Assembly: GCA_024663395.1 (NCBI GenBank)
Contig: JANFAH010000001.1
Coordinates: 2,728,001-2,792,000, forward strand
From: Pisolithus tinctorius
Lineage: Eukaryota > Basidiomycota > Agaricomycetes > Boletales > Pisolithaceae
Direction: 5' to 3'
DNA length: 64,000 bases
Part shown: one piece after another, positions 22,593 to 33,140 of the stretch
How positions within the stretch are numbered: position 1 is the stretch's first letter
Layout: each line of letters starts with the position of its first letter
The notes under the pieces: model-generated
What the model was told of the DNA's origin: nothing
Database searches by the model: none
What the model saw: the letters and a program-made list of their open reading frames with translations, nothing else
Position numbers and translations under genes: made by a program

Positions 22593-22918
22593 TACGTGTT
22601 TTTTTTTGCGTCGTGCGACATCGTTCAACCAAGTCGCACCAGGCTGTGGGTGATTTTACTCACCCGAACACTTATGTTTGAAATTTCTTTTGTTTCTTTT
22701 CGTGCTAGACCGTCTTAAGGACGATGGCGAGAGCTTCGGAACAACATGCATCTAACTTCTCTGTAGGCTCCTCTCAACTCTCATTTTCTCATTTAGCCAG
22801 TTCTTCTCGGTCTTCATTGGAATCTATGGGGTCAAGCTACCATTCGGACAGCAGCCAGGCAAAACGCCGACCATGAACAACATCCATATTTTTTCAGTTT
22901 GGGCGTCGCGACTGATGA

Positions 22919-23521
22919 GTGTGTCAGTTGAATGCAAACAACAGACGATGGAAAGGCATACACACCATTCTGCTCGCTGACCGCGATCTATTGAACAAGT
23001 TGGGGTATGGACAGAAGTTGAAGGATGTTGACAAAGCGATACTCGCCGATGCCCTGTTTTTGAACAAGATCTTGGAGAATCCGGAGATATTTGGTCACGA
23101 AATTGACGACTTTGTAGTCGACAGGGATACAAGTAAAGCTGACAATGACGCGCAAGGTCCTCGAGGTATGTCGCGCAAGTGCATTCGTCAAACCGGCCCC
23201 TTCATCTCGCCATTAAGACAATGATGACACCTGTCCAAGCAGGAGGAAGTACATACGAACACGCCCACTCCCACCCATATACCCATTCCCATAATCAGCC
23301 TACATGTCCATCGGATCCACGAAAAGGACATTACAGACCGACAGAGTCTGACATGGACAAGCTTCGGAGCACGATCCAGCTTTTCTTGCGTGACTGGAGC
23401 AAAGATGTATGAGTGACTTCTGGATCATGTCCTATCTCCCTTATCATACCATTATAGGGCAAAGCAGAACGAGATCTATGTTATGAACCTATGAAGAAAG
23501 CTTTAGAATGCTACAACTGAA
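22919..23521 (+). pseudogene. Truncated carnosine N-methyltransferase (N2227) fragment
   Basis: The plus strand encodes RWKGIHTILLADRDLLNKLG, then YGQKLKDVDKAILADALFLN and ILENPEIFG. After an intron-like segment (~23165-23250) come MDKLRSTIQLFLRDWSKD and, across an intron ending TTATAG near 23458, GKAERDLCYEPMKKALECYN and a stop. This is the N-terminal part of N2227/CARNMT1 proteins, which methylate carnosine-type His dipeptides using SAM. In them a region like RSTLRQFVRDWS-x-EG-x(2)-ER-x(2)-CY precedes the SAM-binding fold. The methyltransferase core (GxGxG motif) is absent, so the fragment cannot be catalytic. It lies between the two copies of the coiled-coil family. Confidence 0.6.
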
Positions 23522-23530
23522 TATCACCAC

Positions 23531-24025
23531 ATGCCACACAGCTCTGCACAGCTGCTCGGTCCCTGCGTCATACCCCCACCCAGCATTGAATCCGTCCTAT
23601 CCGCATTCAACACCCCGTTCGACCCACATGAACTCAAGCATCCCACCATCTGTTCTCGAGTCGATGGACGAGCGTTCTTCTTCACAAGTGGAGAGCTGGT
23701 TTGTTTCTGGGACTTCACGAGGGTATGCGACGAATACGAGCGAAGACAATCGGGATTAGAGGTACAAAGGATATACGAATGGCTACAAGAAATGGTTGGA
23801 GTATGAACAATAGAGCCATGATTCGCCATGGAACAATGGCCGTTTGAAGCAAGAGCAGATGTTCAAAGGGGGAGAGACATAGAAGATTCGTGGATCGTGA
23901 ATGCGAAGCTACTGATTGGGATACTGTGGCACTACTACGAATGGGGAGAATGGGCAAATATGACACAGGACCACTCAAGAGCACATGGCGACTATGATCA
24001 GAGACGACTGCGTTTAGGAGTGTGA
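23531..24025 (+). CDS. Unknown open frames downstream of the N2227 fragment
   Basis: Two open frames (23531-23806 and 23828-24025) follow the truncated methyltransferase. The first contains HELKHPTICSRVDGRAFFFT and FWDFTRVCDEYERRQSG; the second starts MEQWPFEARADVQRGRDIED. Neither matches a family I know. They may be exons of one small gene or leftovers of a mobile element. Confidence that they are translated is low. Confidence 0.25.
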
Positions 24026-24479
24026 AAGCAACACTCAAGACAAATACAACAACTACGGTTAAAACTACGACGGCAACCCTCAAAGTTGCGAGGGGACGCA
24101 CACTGTGCAAGGGGAATCGGAGCCATGCCCAGTGGGCTCGGTGGCTTGGTTTTTTGTTTTGAACTTCAGGTGTTTCGCTCACAGTTATGTTGCTCTAGGA
24201 AATACAAGGGTTCATGTGGCAATGTCAAAGCATCCGAGGTGCAAATATCTACGTCGACGTTTGGAAAGAAACAATGGCTGCCAGAAAGACGAGGCCTAGC
24301 AGGAGGTGACGCAGGTTCACAATCAGAGACCGAGCGCTCATTGTTCCGTTTCATCTTTATGGTACAGGTTTGCGGCTCTAGGGTAGACTACATAGAAAAG
24401 TCTCAGAACCCCTCCGAGTATGAAGAAGCCAGCAAAGAGGCTTGCTCGTGGGCGCATCAATGACAACAGCTAGCCTGCC

Positions 24480-25137
24480 GATGTGCGAAGATAAAGCTCA
24501 ACTATGAAAGTGTCTCAGGGTTGGCATCGAGCGAAGCAGCGGCTGGTCCCCGTAGAGCAGAATCCCTCAAAGAAGAAGCCGAGGCTCTTGCACGATGTGA
24601 AAGGTCGCTACAGGAGCAGCATGCAGAGCCAGACCGAACGTGATGAGACACGGACTCGAGGGTGGCAGCACTGGGGGAGAAACTCATGGAGGGGACCCAG
24701 GGGTTCAAGGTGATGTTTGTGTTCTGTCTCGAGTGTATTCTGCTGGGAGCAGTGCTGTTTTCAGTGTGGAGAAGGTGGTCGACGGGGATGGATGGCTTGA
24801 GGCTGTTCATCGACATCTGGCACCAGGACTCTGTCCACCTGACTGCGAGGTACTGCAAAGGATCAAGGGTAGTGAGCTCGAGGCTGCCAGCATCTACGTG
24901 CGTTGGCGTCGAAGACTTAATTGTGATGGAAGGGAGAGGATCTGCAGACATAAGGTGACGTGTTTTACTGTGCTTCAAGCATATACTACATCGAAATACA
25001 TTGTTTCTAGCATTGAGCAAGTAATCAACGAAGACAGGCGACTCGAGGTCGTGCAGCGACACTTAGCGCAACAGCTCCGTCCGCCGGACTTGGCCATAGA
25101 TGAGACACAAGATATAAAAGGGCGCATGCATATGTAG
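24480..25137 (+). CDS. Unknown coiled-coil family member, copy 2 (duplicate of 21.8-22.6 kb)
   Basis: DNA from about 24490 matches 21950 onward (shared CGACTATGAAAG-like start, GGCATCGA-CGAAGCA, GCTGGTCCCCG). The protein again has AALGEKLMEGTQGFKVMFVF, VEKVVDGDGWLEAVHRHLAP and, after a probable intron, IEQVINEDRRLEVVQRHLAQ QLRPPD. Exons appear to lie in changing frames, so splicing or decay separates them. Its function is unknown. The two copies flank the methyltransferase fragment, about 2.5 kb apart in the same orientation. Confidence 0.4.
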
Positions 25138-25585
25138 AGCGTCGACGCTGCGGAAGCGAGGACAGCAGGTGCAGGGCCATCCCCGGTGCATACGAAGGAG
25201 TGGATAGGAAGCAGGATCCGGAGGCGCGACGCCTGGAAGACAGGCATAGAACCGACGATGAAGGAGCTGAGTGCTGACGAGGACGGCCTTGTAGTGGAAG
25301 TCAAGACTCAGGTCATCCGACGGAATTTGTTCCTGTGCATGAGGCACAAGTTCAGAAGTTGAGGGAGGCCAGTATATCATAGAGGAAGTGTGACGTTGAG
25401 TGACGTCGGCATCTGGTTCAAGTTCCATGCTTCTTTTCTCTAGTCTCATGTCTGCTAAGTGGTCTTAAGGTTGAGGTATACGTTCGAGAGAGAGCATGGC
25501 ATGCATGCGGGTTGTGAATACGTCACTGAAAGGAAGTCTTTTTACAGGTACATATTTGAATTCAGGTTAGTTTGTTAGGGGCCAG

Positions 25586-25902
25586 GTGTTACCATGCCTG
25601 CTGGCCTGCTGCCCCTCTACCTTGCCATCGTTACCCACCATGTGCTGCGTTTCAAGAAGCAGTCCCCCCCCCTCCGTCGCACCCGATTTATTACACACTT
25701 ATTCTCCTGTCTGGAATTACCTCCATCGTCGTCTGACTGGGGTGCTGAGCCGTGGGAGGGGGTGTTGAGGGTTGAGGGCGAGAGGGTAGAGTCAAAGGTT
25801 CTAGGATGCATTTGTGAGGTTCGAGGAGCCGTTGGTGGAGTTCCTGTGAGGTCGAGAGTGAGTCACGAGGAGAGAGGACGACCAGGGGTGGTCGAGTTCT
25901 AA
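25586..25902 (+). CDS. Unknown short open frame
   Basis: About 102 codons (25594-25902) beginning MPAGLLPLYLAIVTHHVLRF, with no recognised domain. A competing frame and an opposite-strand frame of similar length exist, so coding status is doubtful. Confidence 0.2.
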
Positions 25903-25989
25903 ACCCCCCCTTGGATGTAGAGAAGAGGGACTCTTCACCTGTGGGAGGAGTCAGAGGTTTCTGTTTTCTTTTCCATTCCATTCCATTTT

Positions 25990-27734
25990 GTTTCTTTTGT
26001 TTTGTGTTGTGTGTCTCAGCTTACTGGCTTGGTACTGCTTAGTGCTCTTGACACTCTTGACAAAAATTTCCAAGTAATTAAGCTGGAGTCAAGACAGATT
26101 AAGCACATTGTAGTTTTGCTGACATGTTCTCTTCTTCTGAGTCATCACATAGGTTCTTGTGCTGCTGCTCATCTTGGGGTGCTGTGCACTTCATATCCAC
26201 TTTAGGCTGACCAGATTTGACACCAAACTGTAATTTTCTTGCAGCCTTGAAACCCACCTTTGGCTGCCTACAAGACTTGAGCAGCACACAAGCTGAACCC
26301 AATGCCTTCACTCCACTTCTGCCTCTTGGCTTTGTCAGACTTCCTCTGCACTTTGATTCTAGCCCTCTGGCAGTGTCAGAGTTTGTCAGAGTGAGTGGTC
26401 CTGACACATAGGTTTTGACCTTCAAGGCACTTAAATTGGTACTAAGCTGTATTTAAAGAAGAGCTGTAGGGGAAGCATGTGCACTTGGTATAGGGAGGCT
26501 CAGACCATGCATGGGACAACCACTGGCAGGAGCAGCAGGATGAGGATGAGGGGGAGCCACAATTGTAATTACAAACACTGCAAAATTAGTTCCATCACCA
26601 CCCACAGGCCACTATATCCATGCACCCCCATTTCAAAATTGGCCACTCATTTTGCCAGATACTCAGATGACACTCAGATGGTAGTCTGATCAGCTTGGCT
26701 TGAAGTGGCAATGCACTTGAAAGCAATGGCAGTCACAAGATCTACAACTATACAGTAGTCCACTACTTAATACTACATACTGTGTGCATTGAATGACCTG
26801 TGTTCAAAGACTCCTTTGTGCCTCTCAAAGGGACTGATTCAATATCTTAGAACAATGTAACCACAAGCATCAATATATGTTGCCTCAACTCAATACAGGC
26901 ATTCATGCTCTCTTTCAGTTATAATGCATGAAAATAAATTCAGTACTACAATTACAATAGGCATCAAGTACAGGCATCCATACACCAGGATGCTTGAGCC
27001 AGGAGATCATGGGCAAGTAGGTTGAGAGGCAGGCAAAGCCTTGAAAGCAATGGGACTCAGAGAATCATCAAATTCACATTTAAATTTGTTTACTATTTTT
27101 CTTTTTTCAATTAAATCTTTTCCCTTACTTACAGAGCCTCAGTCAATCTTGTCATCACTAAGGTATATCTTATCACTTACTTTCTTATTTATACTGTACC
27201 AATTGCTCTTGTAATAATATATTCAATATTTCATCCAGAAATCATTTTTGATGTTTTGATCTATGTTTTTCATGTGGAAAGACTTTATTTCTGATTTGAT
27301 TTTTTCTTGAAAAATATTTCACTGCATATTAAATGTTTGTGCATTAAAAAGGCAGAATGTTTTTCAGATGAGCTTTAGCACACAATTCATCATTGCAATA
27401 CAATATTTGGGCTAAGTAAATACTTCCTACCTTTTAAACTTTCTGCTCACAAAAAAGCAGATTGTTAAATCAAAAAAAAAGTGAGATATATTGGAGAACT
27501 ATTTACAATGTATCACACATATTGTACTCAAAATCATTCTGCTGAACATCCATAATTATTTTATATGCAACAATTTAAGTTTTTCTGATAACATTTTGTG
27601 AGGCATGGTAGACAATACAAATCTTATATGTTTTTACAATATTTGTCACAAAAACATCCCAAATTAAAGAGTCTCATTTTTCAATCTTTTTTAAAAATGT
27701 TTTCAGCAAAGAAATTGAGAAATGCTTCCAGTGT
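25990..27734. other. AT-rich, CpG-free relic sequence
   Basis: About 1.7 kb with essentially no CG dinucleotide visible, rising AT content from ~26.7 kb, and no recognisable gene. CpG returns abruptly at 27761 with the gypsy element. This is best read as old, methylated and deaminated repeat DNA. Confidence 0.6.
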
Positions 27735-27788
27735 TTCTCATTCAAACTCATCCACATTCCCGCGGATAGGCATGCTGGCCCTGATGGC

Positions 27789-29456
27789 TTGTCCTGCCAT
27801 CCACGGTTGGAGCTCGACCCGCCCGAGGATGATGACCATGAGGATTGGCTAGACCGTTTTTATTCCTTCTCTACGCAGGTTGTCAATGACCGCCCGCCTC
27901 CTATGTCACTTTCCAGTCAAGACCAGCATTCCCTACCGCCACCCACTTACCATTGGGCGAGCCTCCCACCGCCTGCATCCTTCTATCTCGCATTCTCTGT
28001 GACTGCTGATGCTAATAACCCTTCCAATACCCCAGACGACCCTGCCATTCCACGGTCCACGAAAGCTCGGGCACACGAAGCAAAGATGGAAATGATCTGT
28101 GCATTCCTCGCGACCCGTGAGCGTCCTCCTAACCTTACTGATGCGCAGTACTCATCCTTCTTTAATTCGGCCAGCTGCTTCTTCCTCCTAGATGGTAACT
28201 TATGGCGTAGGGAACTGCACGGATGGCACCAGCTAGTCGTCGAAGAATCCAAGCAGTACCGTCTCATCAAAGAAGCGCATGATGACCTCGGGCACAAAGG
28301 TGTCTTCACGGTCCGCACACGCCTTCTCCTCCGCTTTTGGTGGCCCCTTCTTGTCAAGGACGTGAAGTGGTATGTCCGCACTTGTCACGAATGCCAGATC
28401 CGCCAGATGCAGAAGCTTCATATCCCCCCCACTGTACCCATGATAGGGGGACTGTTTCATAAAGCTCACATTGACATGATGCTGATGCCCAAAGCTGGCG
28501 GCTACCACTACATAGTACAGGCTCATTGCGCGCTCACCTCTTATCCCGAATGGCGTATGTTGTGCACAGAAAATAGTACTGCGCTCACGTCCTTCATCTT
28601 CGAGGACATTCTATGCCGCTGGGGTCCGCTCACCGAGATTGTCACCGACAATGGTCCCACATTCGTCCAAGCCTTAGATGCCCTAGCCGCGCAATATCAT
28701 ATCCGTCACATCCGTATCTCTCCTTACAACTCTCAGGCTAACGGCATTGTAGAGCGCCGCTACTATGATGTTCGCGAGGCTATCATGAAGAGCTGCGAGA
28801 ACGATGATCGCCGCTGGCACACCGTTGTGCACTCCGTCTTCTGGGCCAAGCGGGTCACCATTCTGAAGTCTACGGGTTTATCCCCTTGCTTCATGGTGCA
28901 TGGTGTCGAGCCGCTGTTTCCATTTGATCTCGCTGAGGCTACCTTCCTCTTACCCCTATCCTGCGATGATGCAACACCGCTGACTACCACAGAACTGATT
29001 GCTTGGTGTGTGCACCAGCTACAGAAGCATCAGGATGATTTAGATCAGGTCTGCAGCAACATCCTCCGCACACGCTTCCAGTCTATCCAACAGTTCGAAA
29101 CCACCTTTCAGCATCACATTAAAGACCATAACTTCGCTCCTGGCACCCTCGTGCTCGTTCGCAACTCCTGCATAGAGAAAGAGCTGAACCGGAAGACAAA
29201 GCCGCAGTACACCGGTCCCATGGTTGTCCTTCGTCGGACCACTGGGGGCTCATACCTACTGGCTGAGTTGGATGGCTCCATCTCCAAACTCCGCTTCGCT
29301 GCATTCCGCTTACTTCCCTACCACCCATGGTCTCAAACCCGTGCAACTGTGACTCGCATTACTGGGCTAGATGATGAAGAACTAGACCACCTTCTTGAAG
29401 AGGCTGAGGATGACCCCACTGATGATGATGTGGAGGCTTTTTCTGTGGACAGCTGA
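27789..29456 (+). pseudogene. Ty3/gypsy integrase, C-terminal part of pol (copy A)
   Basis: One uninterrupted frame of 555 codons from the first Met, with coding sense beginning upstream at ~27735. It joins retroelement cDNA into the host genome. A zinc-binding HHCC domain is visible: AHDDLGHKG (residues ~162-167) and CHECQ (~199). The catalytic core has Asp in AHIDMM (~228), Asp in VTDNGP (~286) and Glu in NGIVERRYYD (~321), a D,D-35-E spacing. A C-terminal beta-rich part (LNRKTKPQYTGPMVVLRRTT, LAELDGSISKLRFAAFRLLP) ends in an acidic tail (DDEELDHLLEEAEDDPTDDD). The integrase looks intact, but RT and gag are absent, so the element cannot move on its own. Confidence 0.8.
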
Positions 29457-30336
29457 CTATCCATCCTTTCCAGTATCCACAGTTCGTCCATCGCGCTATT
29501 CCCCCATACCCTCTTCTCCCACAATACCCATACCTCTTTCCGCAGCCTTGCCCACCTCCCCGCGGCTTCTTCTACTACGCTCGTTCCTTCTCCCATGCTG
29601 ACTGGGGACAGTCAGCATTCAAAGTCCCCCGCAGGGGTGACCAGTATACCACTTGATCCACCTGATATCAGACATAGTTCATTTCCTTTTATCTGTTTTA
29701 CCCCGGGTTTCGTCCGGAGACCTCTATTCCACCCCGGGTTTCATCCAGTGATTCTACTGATAGCTAGTCCTCGCTCAAAAAACATAAAAACCGCTTACAA
29801 AAAGTCCAAAACTGTCCAGAAAAATAACAAAACACCAAATAAGTATATAGCCAAAACAACGTCTCTCCTATCTCTCTTACTAGTCTCGCTGATACTGTCT
29901 TCGGCCGCTCTATACTGCGTATACTTGCAACCACCCCGCACATTTCCTCTTCAATCGCGCAGTCAGCATGCGCCCCTTGATTTATTTTTCTTTCAATTCT
30001 CCTTCCATCTCCTTACAATTGATACACAAAGACCGCCCCAGCTACCCAATAAACAGTCCCTTCACTTCCTCTTCAAGAATCTGTCACATCCTACCATCAA
30101 GATTGTTTCACAAGGACATACCGCTGAGAGAAGTCAAAAGTCGCACGAAGAAGACAAGTCAGGCGGTACCCCGTGCACCATATCTCACTGCAGCCGCATT
30201 TCCCCGCAGCTCATCTTCAAGCATGTCCAGTCGTTCGCAACTTTGCACAGAAGCAAGCAAAGTGGTACATTTAGTGCAGTACGCGCTGACATGCAGATGG
30301 GACGGTACAATAAATCTGAACTAACTATAAACGTTC

Positions 30337-31465
30337 TTATTCCACCCCAATCTTCTCCAGAGCTTCAGCGAGTTGATCGACGCGCACCTGCAGGCGAAGG
30401 TATGCGGCCTGTGACTCCGCAGCCTCAGCACGAAGCAGCCTCAGCAACTGTGACAGGTCGGCCGTGACCTTGGCATCGAGCCGGCTACACACTGGTGCTT
30501 TTCCCTTCGCATGCGTGTGGCTTTCGACCACCTCTACTTCATCATCATCGTCATCGTCGTCTACGACTCTCTTGGACGAGCTCGCCTTCACGGTCTTCGA
30601 GGCCTGCACTGCTTGCCGTTAACTTCGCACCTCCCGAAGTGGGGTCATTACTTACCAACCAAAGTGCCTGCCTGCGCCTTCTTTCCCACAGCCTTCGTCG
30701 ACTTCTCGCACCCCTGCTTCATTCATGCACAGCCGTCGCACGTCTGTCCAATGGGTCCGATGCAAGCTGTCTTCTTCACTGTGCACCGCGCACACAGGAC
30801 CTTGTGGAGGATCAAGCCGGGAGGAATGACGATCTTGGGCTCGTCCTCGTCTTCGCTCTCTGTGACGGTCTGCCACGATCGCTTTGGACTCTGGTGTCAA
30901 TCGTTACCACAACCTTCCAACCGCGCACTTACCTTCCGCACCAGATGGGACACCACCTCTACGTGCAACATCTTCTCTGTCACCACAGGCACTGCGACGC
31001 TTGCACCCAGCCCTCCGGTCTCCTGCGCGTTCTCATCCCCCATCAGGACGTCCTGCTCAGCCCTTGCACGCACTTCGGCCTCCTCCGCCGTCCACCGCTC
31101 ATAGACGTTGTCTGCTTCGGCCAGTATAGGCACTTCTGCTGCGTCCACCCTTACCATGACGCCAAGCTCCTTCCCGCGCTCGACCAACAGCATAAGCATA
31201 GCCTAGAAACGAATGCAATCAGCCTCTGCGCTACCGTACTGCTGACGCACATTCATCTCACTGTCTTTTCCTCCCAGCATCGCAGCCACATTGTCTTCTC
31301 CTCCTGCATTCCTTCACGATCCTTGGGGAAACACCTTGCTTCAGCCACGAGGATAGCCGATGCGGCTGCGATTTGCTGTCGCAGGTCGGCCTTCTCCGCT
31401 TTGACCGGGTCGGGGGTGGCTGCGCATACGAGTTGGGAGAGACGAGGGGCACGGTTAGCTGACAT
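30337..31465 (-). pseudogene. Antisense accessory gene of gypsy copy A: coiled coil and Cys6 zinc cluster
   Basis: Spliced minus-strand gene, convergent with pol. Exon 1 (from 31465) starts MSANRAPRLSQLVCAATPDP and is helical. Exon 2 (from ~31200 after a TTTCTAG acceptor) has MLMLLVERGKELGVMVRVDA. Exon 3 (from ~30898) has SESEDEDEPKIVI-like acidic sequence, then LCARCTVKKTACIGPIGQTC and DGC-x6-C. This fits C-x2-C-x6-C-x7-C-x2-C-x6-C, the Zn(II)2Cys6 spacing of fungal DNA-binding proteins. The last exon is acidic (VDDDDDDDEVEVVES) and ends in a short coiled coil (LRLQVRVDQLAEALEKIGVE). A TGA at 30723-30725 replaces Trp inside the zinc cluster (copy B has Trp), so this copy is broken. The role is unknown; the motifs suggest a nuclear regulatory protein. 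Confidence 0.6.
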
Positions 31466-31540
31466 GACTAGAGTGATAGAGAAGGTGATTGATGAGGGGG
31501 GAAGAATCAAGTCGATGTGAAGGTTTGAGCCACGCATTAA

Positions 31541-31550
31541 CAATTATATA
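31541..31550 (-). promoter_or_regulatory. TATA box for the antisense gene (copy A)
   Basis: On the minus strand TATATAATTG lies 76 bp upstream of the ATG at 31465. The identical sequence lies 76 bp upstream of the ATG in copy B (39966-39975). Confidence 0.6.
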
Positions 31551-31776
31551 CTTAGCGGCCATGAGGCGCTTATGTCATCGGTCCGGACGCCTATATGCAG
31601 CATTCAGTGGTCTCCTTGCGTTCCTCGGCTCCACACTTGCTTCGCTTCTACGTGGAATCATCCGGTGTTCTCGAACCCTCGGCACCACACCGTTGCCATC
31701 ACCACGTGGCAAGCTATTTATGTCCTCCACGCCATGTGGCTGACTGGGGATGGTCAGCATCTAAGTCCCCCACAGG

Positions 31777-32430
31777 TGTGAGGAATCCGCATTCCCTGGA
31801 CGCGTAAGCCCCTATCATTAACTGTTCCGTGACTACTGTTACGTCCACTCCCCTCTCACATTCACCATTGTTCACGCACTACCTTCCCACGCCCTTGCTC
31901 CCTCTCATGCAATGCTATACCCACGGCCACTGTGCTCCGGTTGTTGTTTTTCCTCAGACTCTTTCTCTTATCACGGTCTCTGTTCCTTTAGTGCTTGTAG
32001 TGTACCCTTGGCCTCTGTTTGGCCTGTCTTCTGTGTACGCGCTGTCGCGCGGCTTTCCTTTACTGTACCCTGTCTTACTTAGGTTCCGGGTTTGCCCGGA
32101 CTATAAAACCCTGTACTTAGGTACAGAATGGGACCTTTTGGCACTCGAGAGGTCACTACGAGTTTCCTTTACACTTTGTCTACACCGCACATCTCGCATT
32201 CCGCCGTGCACGAACTATGTATACCGCTCGCACCACTCGCATCGCCAGTACTATCCCACGGACCACACCGCGCACATCACAAACCACTACCGCTACAAAG
32301 TGCCGGGTCTCACCTTCTAGTCTCGACAGTCCAGAATCCCTTGGGACGAGCAATTCGTTCCCTTCATTTATTATTGTTGTTATCTAAGCCATCTAGCTCG
32401 TATTATATGGCTACTTGGACTTTTCCTACA
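31777..32430 (+). repeat. 3' LTR of gypsy copy A (654 bp)
   Basis: Starts TGTGAGGAATCC and ends TTTTCCTACA (TG...CA). The copy B counterpart is 40201-40854, the same length. A sense TATA box CTATAAAAC is at ~32100. It is preceded by the hairpin motif CTGGGGA...TCCCCCACAG, where a polypurine tract would be expected. Confidence 0.7.
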
Positions 32431-32504
32431 TCGCTGCCACTGTATTTGTCGTACTTCTGCGCAACCTTCGATCGTGGTTCATCATAGTTTCTTGGATTGC
32501 AATT

Positions 32505-33140
32505 GCTGTTCGTCGTAGGTACCCGACTTCCCTAGAGTAGAAACTCTGTAAGTAAAACGCTCTGACATCAAAATGGAACCTTGAGCTGTAGTGCTCAGTA
32601 TCAGCGCTCGTCGTGCCTCGTCTCCATCAAATGACTATTTTCTCTTCGTGTGGCCCTTGGTCGGCATCAAGTGCCATTGTCGCTATTGCTGCCTCTCGTA
32701 TCGTGGTCACTGTTCATCGTAGATAGCCCGCTCCCCTAGAATAATGGAGATGTAAGTAGAATATACTGAAACTAACACGAAACCTTGAGCCGTTGAGCTC
32801 ATCGCCTGTCTCCACCACACCTCGTATCCATTGTATGGCCCTTCTTGCACCACACAGCCTTCGATCTGCATTGAGCGTTGTTGTTGTTCTTCTTTGTACT
32901 GCGATGGCCTGGATATCCTTTGGTCTTCGTCGTCTATACCCATTTTCCCTAGTGTAGAAACGCTGTAAGTAAGATGCTATGGAATTGAAACAAAACCTTG
33001 GGCCGTCGAGCCCAGTACACGCGCTCGTCACGCCTTGTCTCCATAGAATGGCACATCCGATCTTGCCTGGCCATTGATCCGCACTCAGTGCAATCATCGT
33101 CGTCATCGCTTGTATTGTGATCGTTGTCGTCCTTGCTGCC
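32505..33140 (-). repeat. Three ~210-bp degenerate tandem units
   Basis: Units begin near 32517, 32717 and 32932 on the plus strand. Each has a CCCTAGAGTAGAAACTCTG-like block, GTAAGTAAAA, AACCTTGAGC and CTCGTCTCCAT. Two and a half of them lie inside the 3' half of the minus-strand gag-like frame, so they add repeated sequence to its C-terminus. Confidence 0.6.

Larger units (their letters stand above)
27735..32430 (+). mobile_element. Ty3/gypsy element copy A, 5'-truncated (RNase H tail, integrase, antisense gene, 3' LTR)
   Basis: Sequence starts within the RNase H-integrase linker (SFKLIHIPADRHAGPDGLS, from ~27740). It continues through integrase (to 29456), a ~900-bp non-coding part, a convergent minus-strand accessory gene (31465-30337), and a 654-bp LTR (31777-32430). 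gag, protease and RT are missing. The same order occurs in copy B (35.65-40.85 kb). A hairpin-forming motif, TGACTGGGGAnnGTCAGCAT followed by AGTCCCCC, appears at 29599 and 31740. CpG is retained, so this is among the younger insertions here. Confidence 0.75.

Noticed and set aside
29595..30467. 290-codon plus frame after the integrase
   Set aside because: Low-complexity Ser/Pro/Phe sequence in the element's non-coding part; copy B equivalent is broken, and the antisense gene overlaps its end.
30495..31520. 341-codon plus frame opposite the antisense gene
   Set aside because: Shadow of the minus-strand gene, whose Cys cluster, splice sites and TATA box are conserved in copy B; the plus frame is not.
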